Below, in pieces: positions 43,424-54,239 of a stretch of 64,000 nucleotides of DNA. The stretch is from Flavobacteriia bacterium. Lineage in GTDB: Bacteria; Bacteroidota; Bacteroidia; Flavobacteriales_D; Crocinitomicaceae. A program made the position numbers and the translations under genes. The stretch lies in NCBI GenBank assembly GCA_016178305.1, contig JACOTM010000024.1, positions 1 to 64,000 of the forward strand. Direction: 5' to 3'. The stretch's first letter is position 1. The number at the start of each line of letters is the position of its first letter. The notes under the pieces were generated by a model. The model was not told the origin of the DNA. It was given only the letters and a program-made list of their open reading frames with translations, and did no database searches.

Positions 43424-46384
43424 CTAGCTTTTAGCTTTAATTGTCTTTTTCATATTTAACAACACAAATAGCGTAGAAATAAGCAAAATCAAACTTGCAA
43501 TAATTGAATACAAATTAGCCTTATGATACTTTGGTAAATCAAAAACAAATTCAATTTTATGTTTTCCTGATTTCAGCTCTAAACCTCTTAACAAATAATC
43601 AACTTTTCTAATTTCGGTTTCTTTTCCATCTACAAATGCTTTCCACCCATTCCTATAATAAATTTCTGAAAATACTGCCATCTGATTTCCTTTACATTCA
43701 GCAGTATAAACTAATTTATTTGGTAAATATGAATTCAATTTTATTAACCCTTCAGCAGTAAAAGACTTACTTGCTATTTTTGAAGCTTCTTCTTTCACCA
43801 TTATGGCTTCATTTTGAGGATCAAAATCACTCAGCAACTCTATACTTACAAATGATTGAAAAGAAGAAGCTGTATCAACTAATTGAGTCGATTTTGGAAT
43901 CAAATTAGTTGAACCATTTGCATCCATTACAAATAAAGCTTGCATTCCTTTTGTAAGTCCATTAGATAAAGGAATAGACATCGTATCTTTTCCGTCGATT
44001 AAATATTGTATTTTTTCACTCCCGTGAACTTTTGCTTCTGAAACAATTTTCCCATTTACAAAAAATGTCCCTTTTCCTATATTTTTAATCTCTAGAATTT
44101 TTCCTAATGCTAAAATTTCAGCATTAACAGTTGGAACAGATTTAATTTTCTTGACAAACCAAGCATTTCCTAATGCCGTTGGATTTAAATTCATTTTTTC
44201 ACCTTGAATAATATACTTAACATTTAGCATGTCAATAACTTTATTATTCGTTTTTGATAAATGAAAATTAAATAAATTTTGAATATTATTCAATTTTGCC
44301 CCATGGTATCCCCCTAATGATTTATGAAAATAAGAAGCCCTTGTTGAACTCCAAAAACCATCATAATCCATTACTCTATAATCTGTAGCAAAATTAAGTG
44401 CACTAAACTTATATGCATCTATGACCCTTGCTCTATAAGAACCTGAATACCCTAATTCATCAGCTTTTTGCTTACCTTCAGCCTCTCCTTTTGCTACCAA
44501 TTTTGCAATGGAAGGGTTTCTAATTTCGTTTTCCAAAATTGCTAAATCACCTGCATTGGTTGAAATTGGAAATAATTTATTTTCTTTAGCGGTCCAAAAT
44601 TTATATTCTCCTCGATCATCAGTATCTGAATTTAAATAATTTCTATCAACTGGAATTAAATCCATTAATATCAAAATTCCTAAACCTGCAACAATATACA
44701 AACTTGAGATCGAAGTATAATAAATTAACAACAGCAACCCAATCGTTAAAATTGTAAACAAAATCGATCGGTTCATTGATGAACTAAAAATTAGATTTCT
44801 AGCTTCACGCATGGAATCAAATTGCTTATTTGTCGTTTCAATTTGTCCTTCGATTACTTGATTTACTTGTTCAACATTATTAATATCAATTCCGTATTGT
44901 TTTAATTGTTCCGGATCTGTTGATAATATTTGTTTTTCAATTTCAGGTCTAATACTTGCCAAACGATCTTTTTCAGCTTGTGTTGCAAAACCATCATTTA
45001 GACCAGCAAATTTTACAATAATTAAAAACAATAAAAATACTCCTGAAGTAACTAAAAAAGGTTTTTTATGAACTTTAATTTCTTCTCTGTTAAGAATTAT
45101 TTTATTTAATAAAAGTACCATGATAATTGGAATACACAATTCCACAACTACTAATATTATGGTTACTGTTCGAAATTTATTATATCCTGGAATATAGTCA
45201 ATAAAAAAGTCTGTTAAACCCATATAATTTTTACCCCAAGAAAGTAATAAAGCCAATATAGAAGCACCTAAATAAATCCATTTTGAGCGATCTTTAATAA
45301 TCACCATCCCTAATAATGCTAAGAAAACAACGACAACTCCTAGATAAACAGGACCAGAAGTCATAGGCTGATCTCCCCAATAAACAGCGTAAGGAGCTTC
45401 TAACGAATTTTTAATATCTTCAGGGTCTAAATCTGAATTTTCAATTAATTCTACAAAATTTGATTGCCCCAAACCGACAGTAGCTGAGCCTTTAACATAA
45501 GGAGATAGTAATGTAAAAGACTCTCCTTTTCCATAACTCCAGTTTGTAATATAATCTTTATCTAATCCTTCTGATTTAATTTTTGCTTTTCCTTCTGGAG
45601 TAATCGTTACATCGTTTCCTCCCCGAATTGTTTCTTTAGCGTATTCATTTGTTAATGAAATATTTCCATAATTAGCTAATAAGGCAATTAAATAAGCAAC
45701 CATTACAGCTCCACTGGAATACATGAAATTTTTTATTTTTTTATTTTTTATGGCTTCAATCAAAAAGTAAATCCCTAAGAATAATAATAAAATACCGAAA
45801 TAATAAGTAACTTGTAAATGATTACTTGCTAATTCTAGTGCCATAAAAAAGGCTGAAAGAATTGCCCCCCATTTCCAATTTGTTTTATAAGCATAAATAA
45901 AGGCCCCAATTACGGGAGCAATTAATGCAACTGTCATCGCTTTTGAATTGTGTCCAGCTTGTAAAACAATAATTTCATAAGAAGAAAAAGCAAATGCAAA
46001 AGCACCTATAACACCAACTAGAGGTTTTAATTTTAAAAATCTAGAAAATAAATAAAAGCCAATTAAATGCATAAAAAATATACCTGTTGGCACTCCTAAA
46101 AGTAAATACACACAAGTAATAATATTTTGAAAAATATTCCCATCATACAACATCGAAATTTGAGTTGTTGGCATTCCTCCAAACATTGAATTCGTCCACA
46201 ATGGTTCTTTATTAAATTTTTCTCGATACATCATGGTTTCATGTGCCATTCCAACATGTTGTTCTATATCATGTTGTTTCAATCCATAACCCTGAAATTC
46301 AGGTGAAAAATAAACAAACGTCACTATAAAAAACAGTGCTATAACAGCAAAATGCATCCAATTTTTTATGAAAAAATTTTTCAT
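43424..46384 (-). CDS. YfhO-family multi-pass membrane protein
   Basis: 986 residues: about 13 membrane helices in the first 600 residues, a large outer domain (about 600-960) and a final helix near 960-980. The N-terminus (FSPEFQGYGLKQHDIEQHVGMAHE) and the helix-loop pattern with TNSMFGGMPTTQIS match the YfhO family, membrane proteins related to GT-C glycosyltransferases; in Firmicutes YfhO-like proteins glycosylate lipoteichoic acid. The role in Bacteroidota is not known. Transcribed leftward after DUF4834, 74 bases downstream of it. Confidence 0.8.
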   Translation of the reverse strand: MKNFFIKNWMHFAVIALFFIVTFVYFSPEFQGYGLKQHDIEQHVGMAHETMMYREKFNKEPLWTNSMFGGMPTTQISMLYDGNIFQNIITCVYLLLGVPTGIFFMHLIGFYLFSRFLKLKPLVGVIGAFAFAFSSYEIIVLQAGHNSKAMTVALIAPVIGAFIYAYKTNWKWGAILSAFFMALELASNHLQVTYYFGILLLFLGIYFLIEAIKNKKIKNFMYSSGAVMVAYLIALLANYGNISLTNEYAKETIRGGNDVTITPEGKAKIKSEGLDKDYITNWSYGKGESFTLLSPYVKGSATVGLGQSNFVELIENSDLDPEDIKNSLEAPYAVYWGDQPMTSGPVYLGVVVVFLALLGMVIIKDRSKWIYLGASILALLLSWGKNYMGLTDFFIDYIPGYNKFRTVTIILVVVELCIPIIMVLLLNKIILNREEIKVHKKPFLVTSGVFLLFLIIVKFAGLNDGFATQAEKDRLASIRPEIEKQILSTDPEQLKQYGIDINNVEQVNQVIEGQIETTNKQFDSMREARNLIFSSSMNRSILFTILTIGLLLLIYYTSISSLYIVAGLGILILMDLIPVDRNYLNSDTDDRGEYKFWTAKENKLFPISTNAGDLAILENEIRNPSIAKLVAKGEAEGKQKADELGYSGSYRARVIDAYKFSALNFATDYRVMDYDGFWSSTRASYFHKSLGGYHGAKLNNIQNLFNFHLSKTNNKVIDMLNVKYIIQGEKMNLNPTALGNAWFVKKIKSVPTVNAEILALGKILEIKNIGKGTFFVNGKIVSEAKVHGSEKIQYLIDGKDTMSIPLSNGLTKGMQALFVMDANGSTNLIPKSTQLVDTASSFQSFVSIELLSDFDPQNEAIMVKEEASKIASKSFTAEGLIKLNSYLPNKLVYTAECKGNQMAVFSEIYYRNGWKAFVDGKETEIRKVDYLLRGLELKSGKHKIEFVFDLPKYHKANLYSIIASLILLISTLFVLLNMKKTIKAKS

Positions 46385-46458
46385 TGTTTTGTCAATTAAT
46401 TATTTATAAGGTTGTGAAGATAGTAAATTAGTTTTAGGTAATATATATTCTTTTAGAT

Positions 46459-46734
46459 TTAGTCAATCTCTTCAAAATCGACATCTTCAACACCATTTTT
46501 TGCATGTTGGTTTGATTTAGTTTTTGAATTAGAAATAACGGATGTTTTTCCAAAAGATTTAAAAACACGTTCTTTTTCTTTTGAGTATTTTCTTTGCCTT
46601 TCACTCAAAGATCTTTCTTCTTCCATATTTCTTTTGGCTACTGCCAATTGCCCTAAAAATCTTAGAAGCACAAATGCTCCTAAGATCATTAAAACAATTT
46701 TTATAACTCCATTTATGCTCGCTTGAACAATCAT
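46459..46734 (-). CDS. DUF4834 family small membrane protein
   Basis: 91 residues: one N-terminal helix (about 10-28, GVIKIVLMILGAFVLLRFLG) then a charged cytoplasmic tail with the DUF4834 ending VEDVDFEEID. Function unknown. Its ATG shares one base with the carB stop (TAATG), a coupling that would make DUF4834 translation depend on ribosomes finishing carB; the upstream frameshift in carB therefore also matters for this gene. Confidence 0.8.
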   Translation of the reverse strand: MIVQASINGVIKIVLMILGAFVLLRFLGQLAVAKRNMEEERSLSERQRKYSKEKERVFKSFGKTSVISNSKTKSNQHAKNGVEDVDFEEID

Positions 46735-49269
46735 TATTTAGATAAATGCATGTTTCTTTCAGAATAAATCTTTGTAAAGAATGGATCCTTCAAATTTTTA
46801 ATAAAGCGAATTCCTTCTCCTGTTGACTTCATTTCAGGACCTAATTCTTTTTTTACATCTGGAAATTTCTCATAAGAGAAAACAGGTATTTTTACCGCAT
46901 ATCCTTCTTTTTTAGGATTAAAATTAAAATCTTTAACTTTTGCTCCCAACATTACTTTCGTAGCATAATTCACATAAGGTTCATCATAGGCTTTTGCAAT
47001 AAATGGAACCGTTCTTGAAGCTCTTGGATTTGCCTCAATAACATATACTTTATCATCTTTAATTGCAAATTGAATATTTATCAAACCTACTGTTTTTAAT
47101 TCGACAGCTATTTTTCTAGTAATATCCTCAATTTGTGTCATCACAAAATCACCTAAATTATATGGAGGTAAAACCGCATAAGAATCTCCTGAGTGAATTC
47201 CTGCTGGCTCTATATGTTGCATTATTCCAATAATATAAACATCTTCTCCATCACAAATTGCATAAGTCCAATTCTTCTTTATTTATTACGATTTTCATTT
47301 TTTGTCCTCCTAACACATAAGAAGGGCGAACTAATAAGGGAAAACCTAAAACATCTGCTAATTCCAATGCTTGTTCCGCACTTTCAACTACACCATACTT
47401 AGGGAAAGGAATATTATTTTTCTCTAATAACTTAGAAAAACGTCCTCTATCTTCCGCTAAATCTAAAGCTTCATAGCTCGTTCCGATAATTTTTATTCCA
47501 AACCGTTCTAATTTTTCAGCTAATTTCAAAGCCGTTTGACCACCTAATTGAACAATTACTCCTTCTGGCTTTTCATGTCGAATAATATCATAAATATGTT
47601 CCCAAAAAACAGGTTCAAAATACAATTTATCTGCAGTATCAAAATCGGTCGAAACGGTTTCAGGATTACAATTAATCATAATTGTTTCATATCCCATTTC
47701 TTTAGCTGCCAAAACTCCATGAACACATGAATAATCAAATTCAATTCCTTGTCCAATTCTGTTTGGTCCTGAGCCTAGAACGACAACTTTTTTCTTTTCT
47801 GTTACAACACTTTCATTTGCATATTCAAAGGTTGAATAATAATAGTCAATTTTTCGTTCCAATTTAATTAAATCTTCAATTTGTTTTAAAAACCAAATAT
47901 CAATCTTCGTTTTCTCAACAATTGTTTTAAATGGAATTCCTAATTTTATTGCATCGTAAATATGAAATAAGCGATTCCAACTTGGATGTTCTAAACTGTG
48001 AAGAATATCGTTTTGACTTGTCATTTCTTTCCCGTCTGCACCCAAACCATTTCTTCCAATTTCTAACGATTGACAAGCTTTTTGTAATGCTTCTTGAAAA
48101 GTTCTTCCTATCGCCATCACTTCTCCAACAGACTTCATTTGAAGGCCTAGTTCACGATTAGTTCCTGGAAATTTATTAAAATTCCAACGAGGTATTTTTA
48201 CAATTACATAATCCAACGTTGGTTCAAATAACGCTGATGTTGTTTTTGTAATTTGATTTTTTAATTCATCTAAATTATATCCAATCGCTAATTTTGAAGC
48301 AATTTTTGCTATCGGGTAACCTGTTGCTTTAGATGCAAGAGCTGATGAGCGAGAAACTCTAGGGTTAATTTCAATTGCAATAATATCTTCTTTTTCATCT
48401 GGAGATACTGCAAACTGAACATTACATCCTCCTGCAAAATTTCCAATTGAACGCATCATTTTTATAGACATATCACGCATACGTTGGAAAGTTGTATCCG
48501 ATAAAGTCATAGCGGGTGCAACTGTAATAGAATCTCCAGTGTGAATTCCGATTGGATCAAAATTCTCAATTGAACAAATAATGACAACATTATCATTCCC
48601 ATCTCTTAATAACTCTAACTCATATTCTTTCCAGCCCATCAAAGCTTTATCAATCATCACTTCATGAATTGGTGATAATTGTAAACCTCTTTCCAATAAG
48701 CCATCAAACTCTTCAGGATCATGAACAATTGATGCTCCCGCCCCACCTAAAGTATAAGAAGGTCGAATACATAACGGAAAACCGAATTCCTGAGCAATTT
48801 CTTTTCCTTCTAAAAAAGACTTCGCTGTAGTTTGGGGAGCCATGGGTACTCCAATTTCATACATTAAATTTCTAAAAGCCTCTCTATTTTCAGTAATTTC
48901 AATTGCTGCAATATCCACACCGATCATTTCTACTCCATACTGCTCCCAAATTCCCATTTCCTCACATTTGATTGCTAAATTCAATGCTGTTTGGCCTCCC
49001 ATTGTTGGTAAAACAGCATCAATTTTATGATTTTCAAGGATTTGAACAATGCTTTCTGGTTCTAGCGGTTGTAAATAGATATTATCCGCTACAACTTTAT
49101 CTGTCATGATAGTTGCAGGATTTGAGTTAATTAATGTTACCTCAATACCTTCTTCTCTAAGTGATCTTGCTGCTTGAGATCCTGAATAATCGAACTCACA
49201 TGCTTGACCGATTACAATCGGACCGCTCCCTATTATTAGAACGGATTTAATAGAATTTTTTTTGGGCAT
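46734..49269 (-). pseudogene. carB: Carbamoyl-phosphate synthase large subunit, broken by an internal out-of-frame deletion
   Basis: The frame from 49269 encodes an intact first half (IGSGPIVIGQACEFDYSG; first ATP-grasp domain; oligomerisation region) and the start of the second (LGSGPNRIGQGIEFDYS, LVRPSYVLGGQKMKIVINKEEL), then runs into a stop at 47251. The rest of the protein (AICDGEDVYIIGIMQHIEPAG... to IYSERNMHLSK) continues in another frame. Between KEEL and AICDGE other CarB proteins have about 31 residues; here only seven bases remain, so some 85-90 bases are missing and the frame is lost in the second ATP-grasp domain, which phosphorylates carbamate. Either a real mutation or a sequence/assembly error. 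carA is not nearby. Confidence 0.88.
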
Positions 49270-49448
49270 TCTTCAACGCAATTTTATAACGATTCAATTG
49301 AAAAAATAGTTTTCAAATTGACGACAAAAATAATTAAAAGGATTAAGTACACCATTAAAAAAGTTATCTAATTTCAATTATTTTTCAAAAAGACTTTTAA
49401 AACCACCTTTAAATGAAGAAAATTAGTGGAATAATTCACTAATTTCAG

Positions 49449-49477
49449 TTGTCATTTATACAAGATCATTAAATTTG
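49449..49477 (+). promoter_or_regulatory. Bacteroidota-type promoter for the phosphoribosyltransferase-murQ pair
   Basis: TTG (49449-49451), 18 bases, TAAATTTG (49470-49477), 21 bases before the ATG at 49499. One base shorter than the ideal spacing. Confidence 0.55.
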
Positions 49478-49498
49478 TAATTCAAAAATTGAAATTCT

Positions 49499-49993
49499 AT
49501 GCAAACAATATTAAGTCAACTAGAAATTGAACGTAAAATCACAAGATTAGCTCATCAGATTTTAGAAAACACTTTTGAAGAACCCGTATTATTCATAGCT
49601 GGTATATGTGGAAATGGAATTCAAATCGCTCATAAATTAGAAGAAATAATAAAGCAAAATTCAACGCAAGAAATTTTCGTTTTTGAAATTCTTATTGATA
49701 AAGATGAACCTTGGTCTGAAAAAATAAAATTATCAATTCCTGAAGAAAAATTAAAAAATGGATATATTTTACTCGTTGATGATGTTTTAAACTCAGGAAA
49801 AACTATGCAATATGCATTAGTGAAATTATTAGAACAACCTACCAAAGCTATTAAAACGGTTGCTTTAGTGGATCGAACACATAGAAGATACCCTATTAAA
49901 GCAGATTTTGCTGGAATTAGTCTTTCAACAACCTTAAAAGAAAGAGTCGAGATTGAAATGAATGAATTAAATTGTTATGCTTATTTAGTTTAA
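49499..49993 (+). CDS. Phosphoribosyltransferase domain protein (PyrR-like)
   Basis: 164 residues with the PRPP-binding loop YILLVDDVLNSGKTMQYAL and a PyrR-like beginning (ITRLAHQILE, FIAGICGNGIQIAHKLEE) and end (VALVDRTHRRYPIKADFAGISLSTTLKERV). PyrR proteins bind UMP/PRPP and, in Firmicutes, regulate pyr genes; many also have weak uracil phosphoribosyltransferase activity. In this phylum the role is unclear. It is nine bases upstream of murQ and divergent from carB, a pyrimidine-pathway gene, which is suggestive but not proof of a link. Confidence 0.85.
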   Translation: MQTILSQLEIERKITRLAHQILENTFEEPVLFIAGICGNGIQIAHKLEEIIKQNSTQEIFVFEILIDKDEPWSEKIKLSIPEEKLKNGYILLVDDVLNSGKTMQYALVKLLEQPTKAIKTVALVDRTHRRYPIKADFAGISLSTTLKERVEIEMNELNCYAYLV

Positions 49994-50002
49994 AATGTTG
50001 CT

Positions 50003-50815
50003 ATGAAAAAAATTACTGAATCTGCATCAAATTACAATTCATTAGAAAAAATGTCAACTATAGAATTGTTAACAAATATAAATAACGAAGATAAAACTGT
50101 TCCGCTAGCTATTGAAAAAGAATTAATTGCAATTGAAAATTTTGTAAATGCCTGTTATTTAAAAATGAAAACTGGAGGTCGATTATTCTATATAGGTGCG
50201 GGTACCAGTGGACGATTAGGAATTGTTGATGCAAGCGAGTGTCCCCCTACTTTTGGTGTTTCTCATGGAATTGTTATTGGAATAATAGCAGGTGGGGATA
50301 CCGCCATAAGAAAAGCTGTAGAATTTGCTGAAGATGATTTAGAACAAGGCTGGAAAGATTTAATGGCGTATAACATCAATTCAAATGACACATTAATTGG
50401 AATTGCTGCCTCAGGATCAACATCTTATGTTATCGGTGCTTTAAACATGGCTAAAGAAAACCAAATCTTAACAAGTAGCATATCTTGTAATCCGGATAGT
50501 CCTATTTCTAAAATCGTTGATTACCCTATTTCACCTATTGTTGGTCCAGAATTTGTAACTGGAAGTACGAGGATGAAATCAGGAACAGCACAAAAACTTG
50601 TTTTAAATATGATTTCTACTTCATTAATGATTAAATTGGGACATGTAAAAGGGAATCGAATGGTTGATATGCAATTAAGTAATAATAAATTGATAGACCG
50701 TGGAGTAAAAATGGTTCAAGAAGCATTAAATATTTCTTATTCAGAAGCAGAAAAATTATTAACTGAAAAAGGATCGGTTAGAGCTGCTATCGATTTTTAC
50801 GAGAATAATAAATAA
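50003..50815 (+). CDS. murQ: N-acetylmuramic acid 6-phosphate etherase
   Basis: 270 residues, slightly shorter than E. coli MurQ (298). SIS-domain motifs are clear: RLFYIGAGTSGRLGIVDASECPPTFG, the catalytic-site Glu in KAVEFAEDDLEQGW, IGIAASGSTSYVIGAL and VGPEFVTGSTRMKSGTAQKL. The enzyme removes D-lactate from MurNAc-6-phosphate to give GlcNAc-6-phosphate in cell-wall recycling in the cytoplasm. No other recycling genes are adjacent. Confidence 0.94.
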   Translation: MKKITESASNYNSLEKMSTIELLTNINNEDKTVPLAIEKELIAIENFVNACYLKMKTGGRLFYIGAGTSGRLGIVDASECPPTFGVSHGIVIGIIAGGDTAIRKAVEFAEDDLEQGWKDLMAYNINSNDTLIGIAASGSTSYVIGALNMAKENQILTSSISCNPDSPISKIVDYPISPIVGPEFVTGSTRMKSGTAQKLVLNMISTSLMIKLGHVKGNRMVDMQLSNNKLIDRGVKMVQEALNISYSEAEKLLTEKGSVRAAIDFYENNK

Positions 50816-50816
50816 T

Positions 50817-51668
50817 TCATTTCTTTATCCATCCGTAAACATGTGTATATATAAAGTTTGAAGGGTTTATTATTCTATTATTTTCATTACTTGGCTCACC
50901 ACATAATAATACAAATTGCCATCCTTTTTCTGTTGCTAATATTCGATAAGGTGTTCCTTTTATGTATTTTGAAATTATATTTTGTTCAGAATATCTTGAT
51001 GCTTTTTCAATAATTTTTTCAGCCGACCATCTCACTTCCACATCTTTTAAAAGATAAGAATAGTTGGAAGAATAATTCACCTTTTTAGGAAATAATTTTG
51101 TTGCCATTTCATCAGGCCTAGCAATGAAAAATCTTTTTCGTAAATTAATTTTTCCATTTAATAACCGAATGGATTCAATATTGTGACTCATATTTGAACA
51201 ACATGGGTATTTATGTCTAAATAAGATTAATTCTTTAGTGTTCGGATGGATTTTATACGCAATTAACTTACCTGTATCAAAGTAAAATGATTTATATTTT
51301 CCTTTTTCAAATTTATAAATTTCAAAAACAGTTTCTTCTTGAAGTTTCGCTTCATTGTTAAAAAAAAGTTCATACTCACCATCATTATTCAAATCTAAAA
51401 CATGCCAAAACAAATTGTTTTTTTCCCAATAAAATTCAAATTTAGCATCTAGATCAAAAGCTTTCGTGTTTTCGTGATTTAATAAATCATCATTAAAAAG
51501 TTGTTTTACACTTTTTTCAAGAAAAATTTTATCTTGAATATAAATTTTTGAAAAATCAGTACAACCACGATTTACAAAAAGGTGTTCTGGGATCGTATAT
51601 GATTTTGAAAAACTCGTTCCAAAACATACAAACAAAAAAAATAACGTAGTTATACTTTTACTAAACAT
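50817..51668 (-). CDS. Exported protein of unknown function
   Basis: 283 residues. Signal peptide (FLFVCFGTSFSKS). The middle contains DLNNDGEYELFF, an FG-GAP/EF-like Asp-rich loop common in secreted Bacteroidota proteins, and ILFRHKYPCCSNMSHNIES with two adjacent Cys. The end (YRILATEKGWQFVLLCGEPSNENNRIINPSNFIYTHVYGWIKK) resembles an SH3-like module. Family not recognised. It is convergent with murQ and follows clpC after a terminator. Confidence 0.65.
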   Translation of the reverse strand: MFSKSITTLFFLFVCFGTSFSKSYTIPEHLFVNRGCTDFSKIYIQDKIFLEKSVKQLFNDDLLNHENTKAFDLDAKFEFYWEKNNLFWHVLDLNNDGEYELFFNNEAKLQEETVFEIYKFEKGKYKSFYFDTGKLIAYKIHPNTKELILFRHKYPCCSNMSHNIESIRLLNGKINLRKRFFIARPDEMATKLFPKKVNYSSNYSYLLKDVEVRWSAEKIIEKASRYSEQNIISKYIKGTPYRILATEKGWQFVLLCGEPSNENNRIINPSNFIYTHVYGWIKK

Positions 51669-51674
51669 AAAGCC

Positions 51675-51702
51675 GTAAAAAAAAGGGGGAAATATCCCCC
51701 TT
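51675..51702 (-). terminator. Intrinsic terminator after clpC
   Basis: AAGGGGGA (51683-51690) pairs with TCCCCCTT (51695-51702), eight base pairs; on the minus strand a run of eight T follows. It lies directly between the clpC stop and the next leftward gene. Confidence 0.9.
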
Positions 51703-51722
51703 GAAATAATTAATAGAAAATA

Positions 51723-54239
51723 CTATTTTGTTTTAGATTTTGATTTTCCTTTTTCAATTGAAATATTCAAATCATCTTTTCCATCTTCAATATCCATCAA
51801 AATTTTATCTCCTTCTTGCAGTTCAGCTTTAATAATTTGCTCTGCTAAAGGATCTTCAATTAATTTTTGAATGGCTCTTTTTAGTGGACGAGCACCAAAT
51901 TTTTCATCATAACCTTTATCACAAATATAATCTTTCGCTTTTTCTGTTAAAACTAAATTATAACCTAACGAAGTAATTCTACCAAACAATTTCTCTAATT
52001 CTAAATCGATGATTTTATGAATATCTTCTCGTTTTAATGAATGGAAAATGATTAAATCATCAATTCTATTTAAAAATTCAGGCGCAAAAGCTTTTCTTAA
52101 TGCATTTTGAATAACCGTTTTAGAATTTTCAGCAATTTGTTCTGATTGAGATTTTGTACCAAAACCAACTCCTGTTCCAAATTCAGCTAATTGACGTGCT
52201 CCAATATTGGAAGTCATGATGATAATTGTATTTTTAAAATCAATTTTACGTCCCAAACCATCAGTCATGTGCCCATCATCTAAGGCTTGCAATAATAAAT
52301 TGAATACATCTGGATGAGCTTTTTCAATTTCATCTAACAAAATAATTGAATATGGTTTTCTTCTAACTTTCTCCGTTAGTTGTCCTCCTTCTTCATAACC
52401 AACATATCCCGGAGGTGCTCCCACCAAACGAGAGATAGAAAATTTCTCCATATATTCTGACATATCGATACGAATTAGCGCATCTTCAGTATCAAATAAA
52501 TATTTAGCCAACACTTTTGCTAATTGAGTTTTCCCGACCCCTGTAGGTCCTAAGAAAATAAATGAGCCAATTGGCTTGTTAGGATCTTTTAAACCAGCTC
52601 TATTTCTTTGAATAGCTTTAACCACTTTCGAAACAGCCTCATCTTGTCCGATAACGCGACCTCTAAGTTCTTCGCCCATCTTCACAAGTTTACCACTTTC
52701 AGTTTCCGCGATACGTGTTACAGGAATACCACACATCATCGAAACAACTTCAGCAACATGCTCTTCTGTAACAACAATTCTATTTGCCTTAGATTCTGCT
52801 TCCCATTTTTTTGTTTCAGCTTCTAATTTTTCTTGTAATTTACGTTCATTATCTCGCAATTCTGCTGCTTTTTCGTATTGTTGAGATTTGATTACTTCAT
52901 TTTTCAAATCTTTCAATTCTTCAATACTTTTTTCAATATCAAAAATTTCTTTCGGAACATTAATATTTGTCAAATGAACTCTAGATCCAACTTCATCCAA
53001 AGCATCAATTGCTTTATCAGGTAAATGTCGATCAGTAATATATCTTTCAGTCAATTTAACACAAGCAGCAATCGCTTCATCCGTATAAGTTACTGAGTGA
53101 TGATCCTCGTATCTTTCTTTGATATTATTTAAAATCTGAATAGTTTCATCAACCGTAGTCGGTTCAATGATTACTTTTTGGAAACGTCTTTCCAGTGCCC
53201 CATCTTTTTCAATATGCTGACGATATTCATCTAAAGTTGTAGCTCCTATAGCTTGCATTTCACCTCTAGCTAAGGCTGGTTTAAACATATTTGATGCATC
53301 CAAAGAACCTGATGCTCCTCCTGCACCAATTATCGTATGAATTTCATCAATAAAAAGAATAATATCTGGATTTTTTTCAATTTCCTGCATCACAGCTTTC
53401 ATTCTTTCTTCGAACTGACCTCTGTATTTTGTGCCAGCCACTAAAGAAGCTAAATCTAATGAAACAACTCTTTTATTAAAAAGCACACGTGAAACTTTAC
53501 GTTGAATTATCCGAATAGCAAGACCTTCAGCAATAGCACTTTTACCAACTCCTGGTTCACCAATCAAAATTGGATTATTCTTTTTTCTTCTAGATAGAAT
53601 TTGACTTACACGTTCAATTTCTTTTTCACGACCAACAATAGGATCTAATTTTCCAACTTCTGCCATTTTAGTCAAATCTCTTCCAAAATTATCCAATACA
53701 GGAGTTTTAGATTTTGGATCTGTTGGTTTCTTTTGAGTTGCGAAAGATTCGCTTTCTTCATCAGAACTTCCTGGAAATTCTGCTCTTGGGGAAATGTTTT
53801 CTTCTCTCATGTTTTCTAATTCATCTTTTACATTATCGTAAATCACTCCGTACTTATTTAAGGTAAGGCATGCTACATTATCTTCATTTTTTAAAATTGA
53901 CAGAAGCAAATGTTCCGTTCCAATAATGTTACTTTTATATAATTTCGCCTCTAAATATGTAATTTTTAAAACCCTTTCTGCTTGCTTGACTAACGGTATA
54001 TTCACCAATGGCTTCGCTGTACTTTTACTATTTTTAGTTAAATTTATTTCTAATTCCTGTCTAATAAGTTTTAAATCTAATGAAAATTCTTGTAATATTT
54101 TCACTGCCTTCCCTTCACCTTCTCTTATTAATCCTAATAATAGGTGCTCAACTCCAATAAAATCATTACCAAGTCTTAACGCTTCTTCACGACTAAAACT
54201 AATTACATCTTTTACTCTGGGTGAAAATTTTGCCTCCAT
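51723..54239 (-). CDS. clpC: ATP-dependent Clp protease ATPase subunit ClpC
   Basis: 838 residues. Two Clp-N repeats (about 1-145), first AAA+ module with Walker A GEPGVGKS (near 224) and Walker B IILFIDE, a UVR-type coiled segment (about 430-475) that identifies ClpC rather than ClpB/ClpA, and a second AAA+ module with GPTGVGKT (near 565) and a C-terminal D2-small domain. It unfolds damaged or tagged proteins for ClpP. No McsAB/CtsR genes are adjacent. A TATATTTG box lies upstream (54284-54291, minus strand), without a clear -33 partner. Confidence 0.95.
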   Translation of the reverse strand: MEAKFSPRVKDVISFSREEALRLGNDFIGVEHLLLGLIREGEGKAVKILQEFSLDLKLIRQELEINLTKNSKSTAKPLVNIPLVKQAERVLKITYLEAKLYKSNIIGTEHLLLSILKNEDNVACLTLNKYGVIYDNVKDELENMREENISPRAEFPGSSDEESESFATQKKPTDPKSKTPVLDNFGRDLTKMAEVGKLDPIVGREKEIERVSQILSRRKKNNPILIGEPGVGKSAIAEGLAIRIIQRKVSRVLFNKRVVSLDLASLVAGTKYRGQFEERMKAVMQEIEKNPDIILFIDEIHTIIGAGGASGSLDASNMFKPALARGEMQAIGATTLDEYRQHIEKDGALERRFQKVIIEPTTVDETIQILNNIKERYEDHHSVTYTDEAIAACVKLTERYITDRHLPDKAIDALDEVGSRVHLTNINVPKEIFDIEKSIEELKDLKNEVIKSQQYEKAAELRDNERKLQEKLEAETKKWEAESKANRIVVTEEHVAEVVSMMCGIPVTRIAETESGKLVKMGEELRGRVIGQDEAVSKVVKAIQRNRAGLKDPNKPIGSFIFLGPTGVGKTQLAKVLAKYLFDTEDALIRIDMSEYMEKFSISRLVGAPPGYVGYEEGGQLTEKVRRKPYSIILLDEIEKAHPDVFNLLLQALDDGHMTDGLGRKIDFKNTIIIMTSNIGARQLAEFGTGVGFGTKSQSEQIAENSKTVIQNALRKAFAPEFLNRIDDLIIFHSLKREDIHKIIDLELEKLFGRITSLGYNLVLTEKAKDYICDKGYDEKFGARPLKRAIQKLIEDPLAEQIIKAELQEGDKILMDIEDGKDDLNISIEKGKSKSKTK

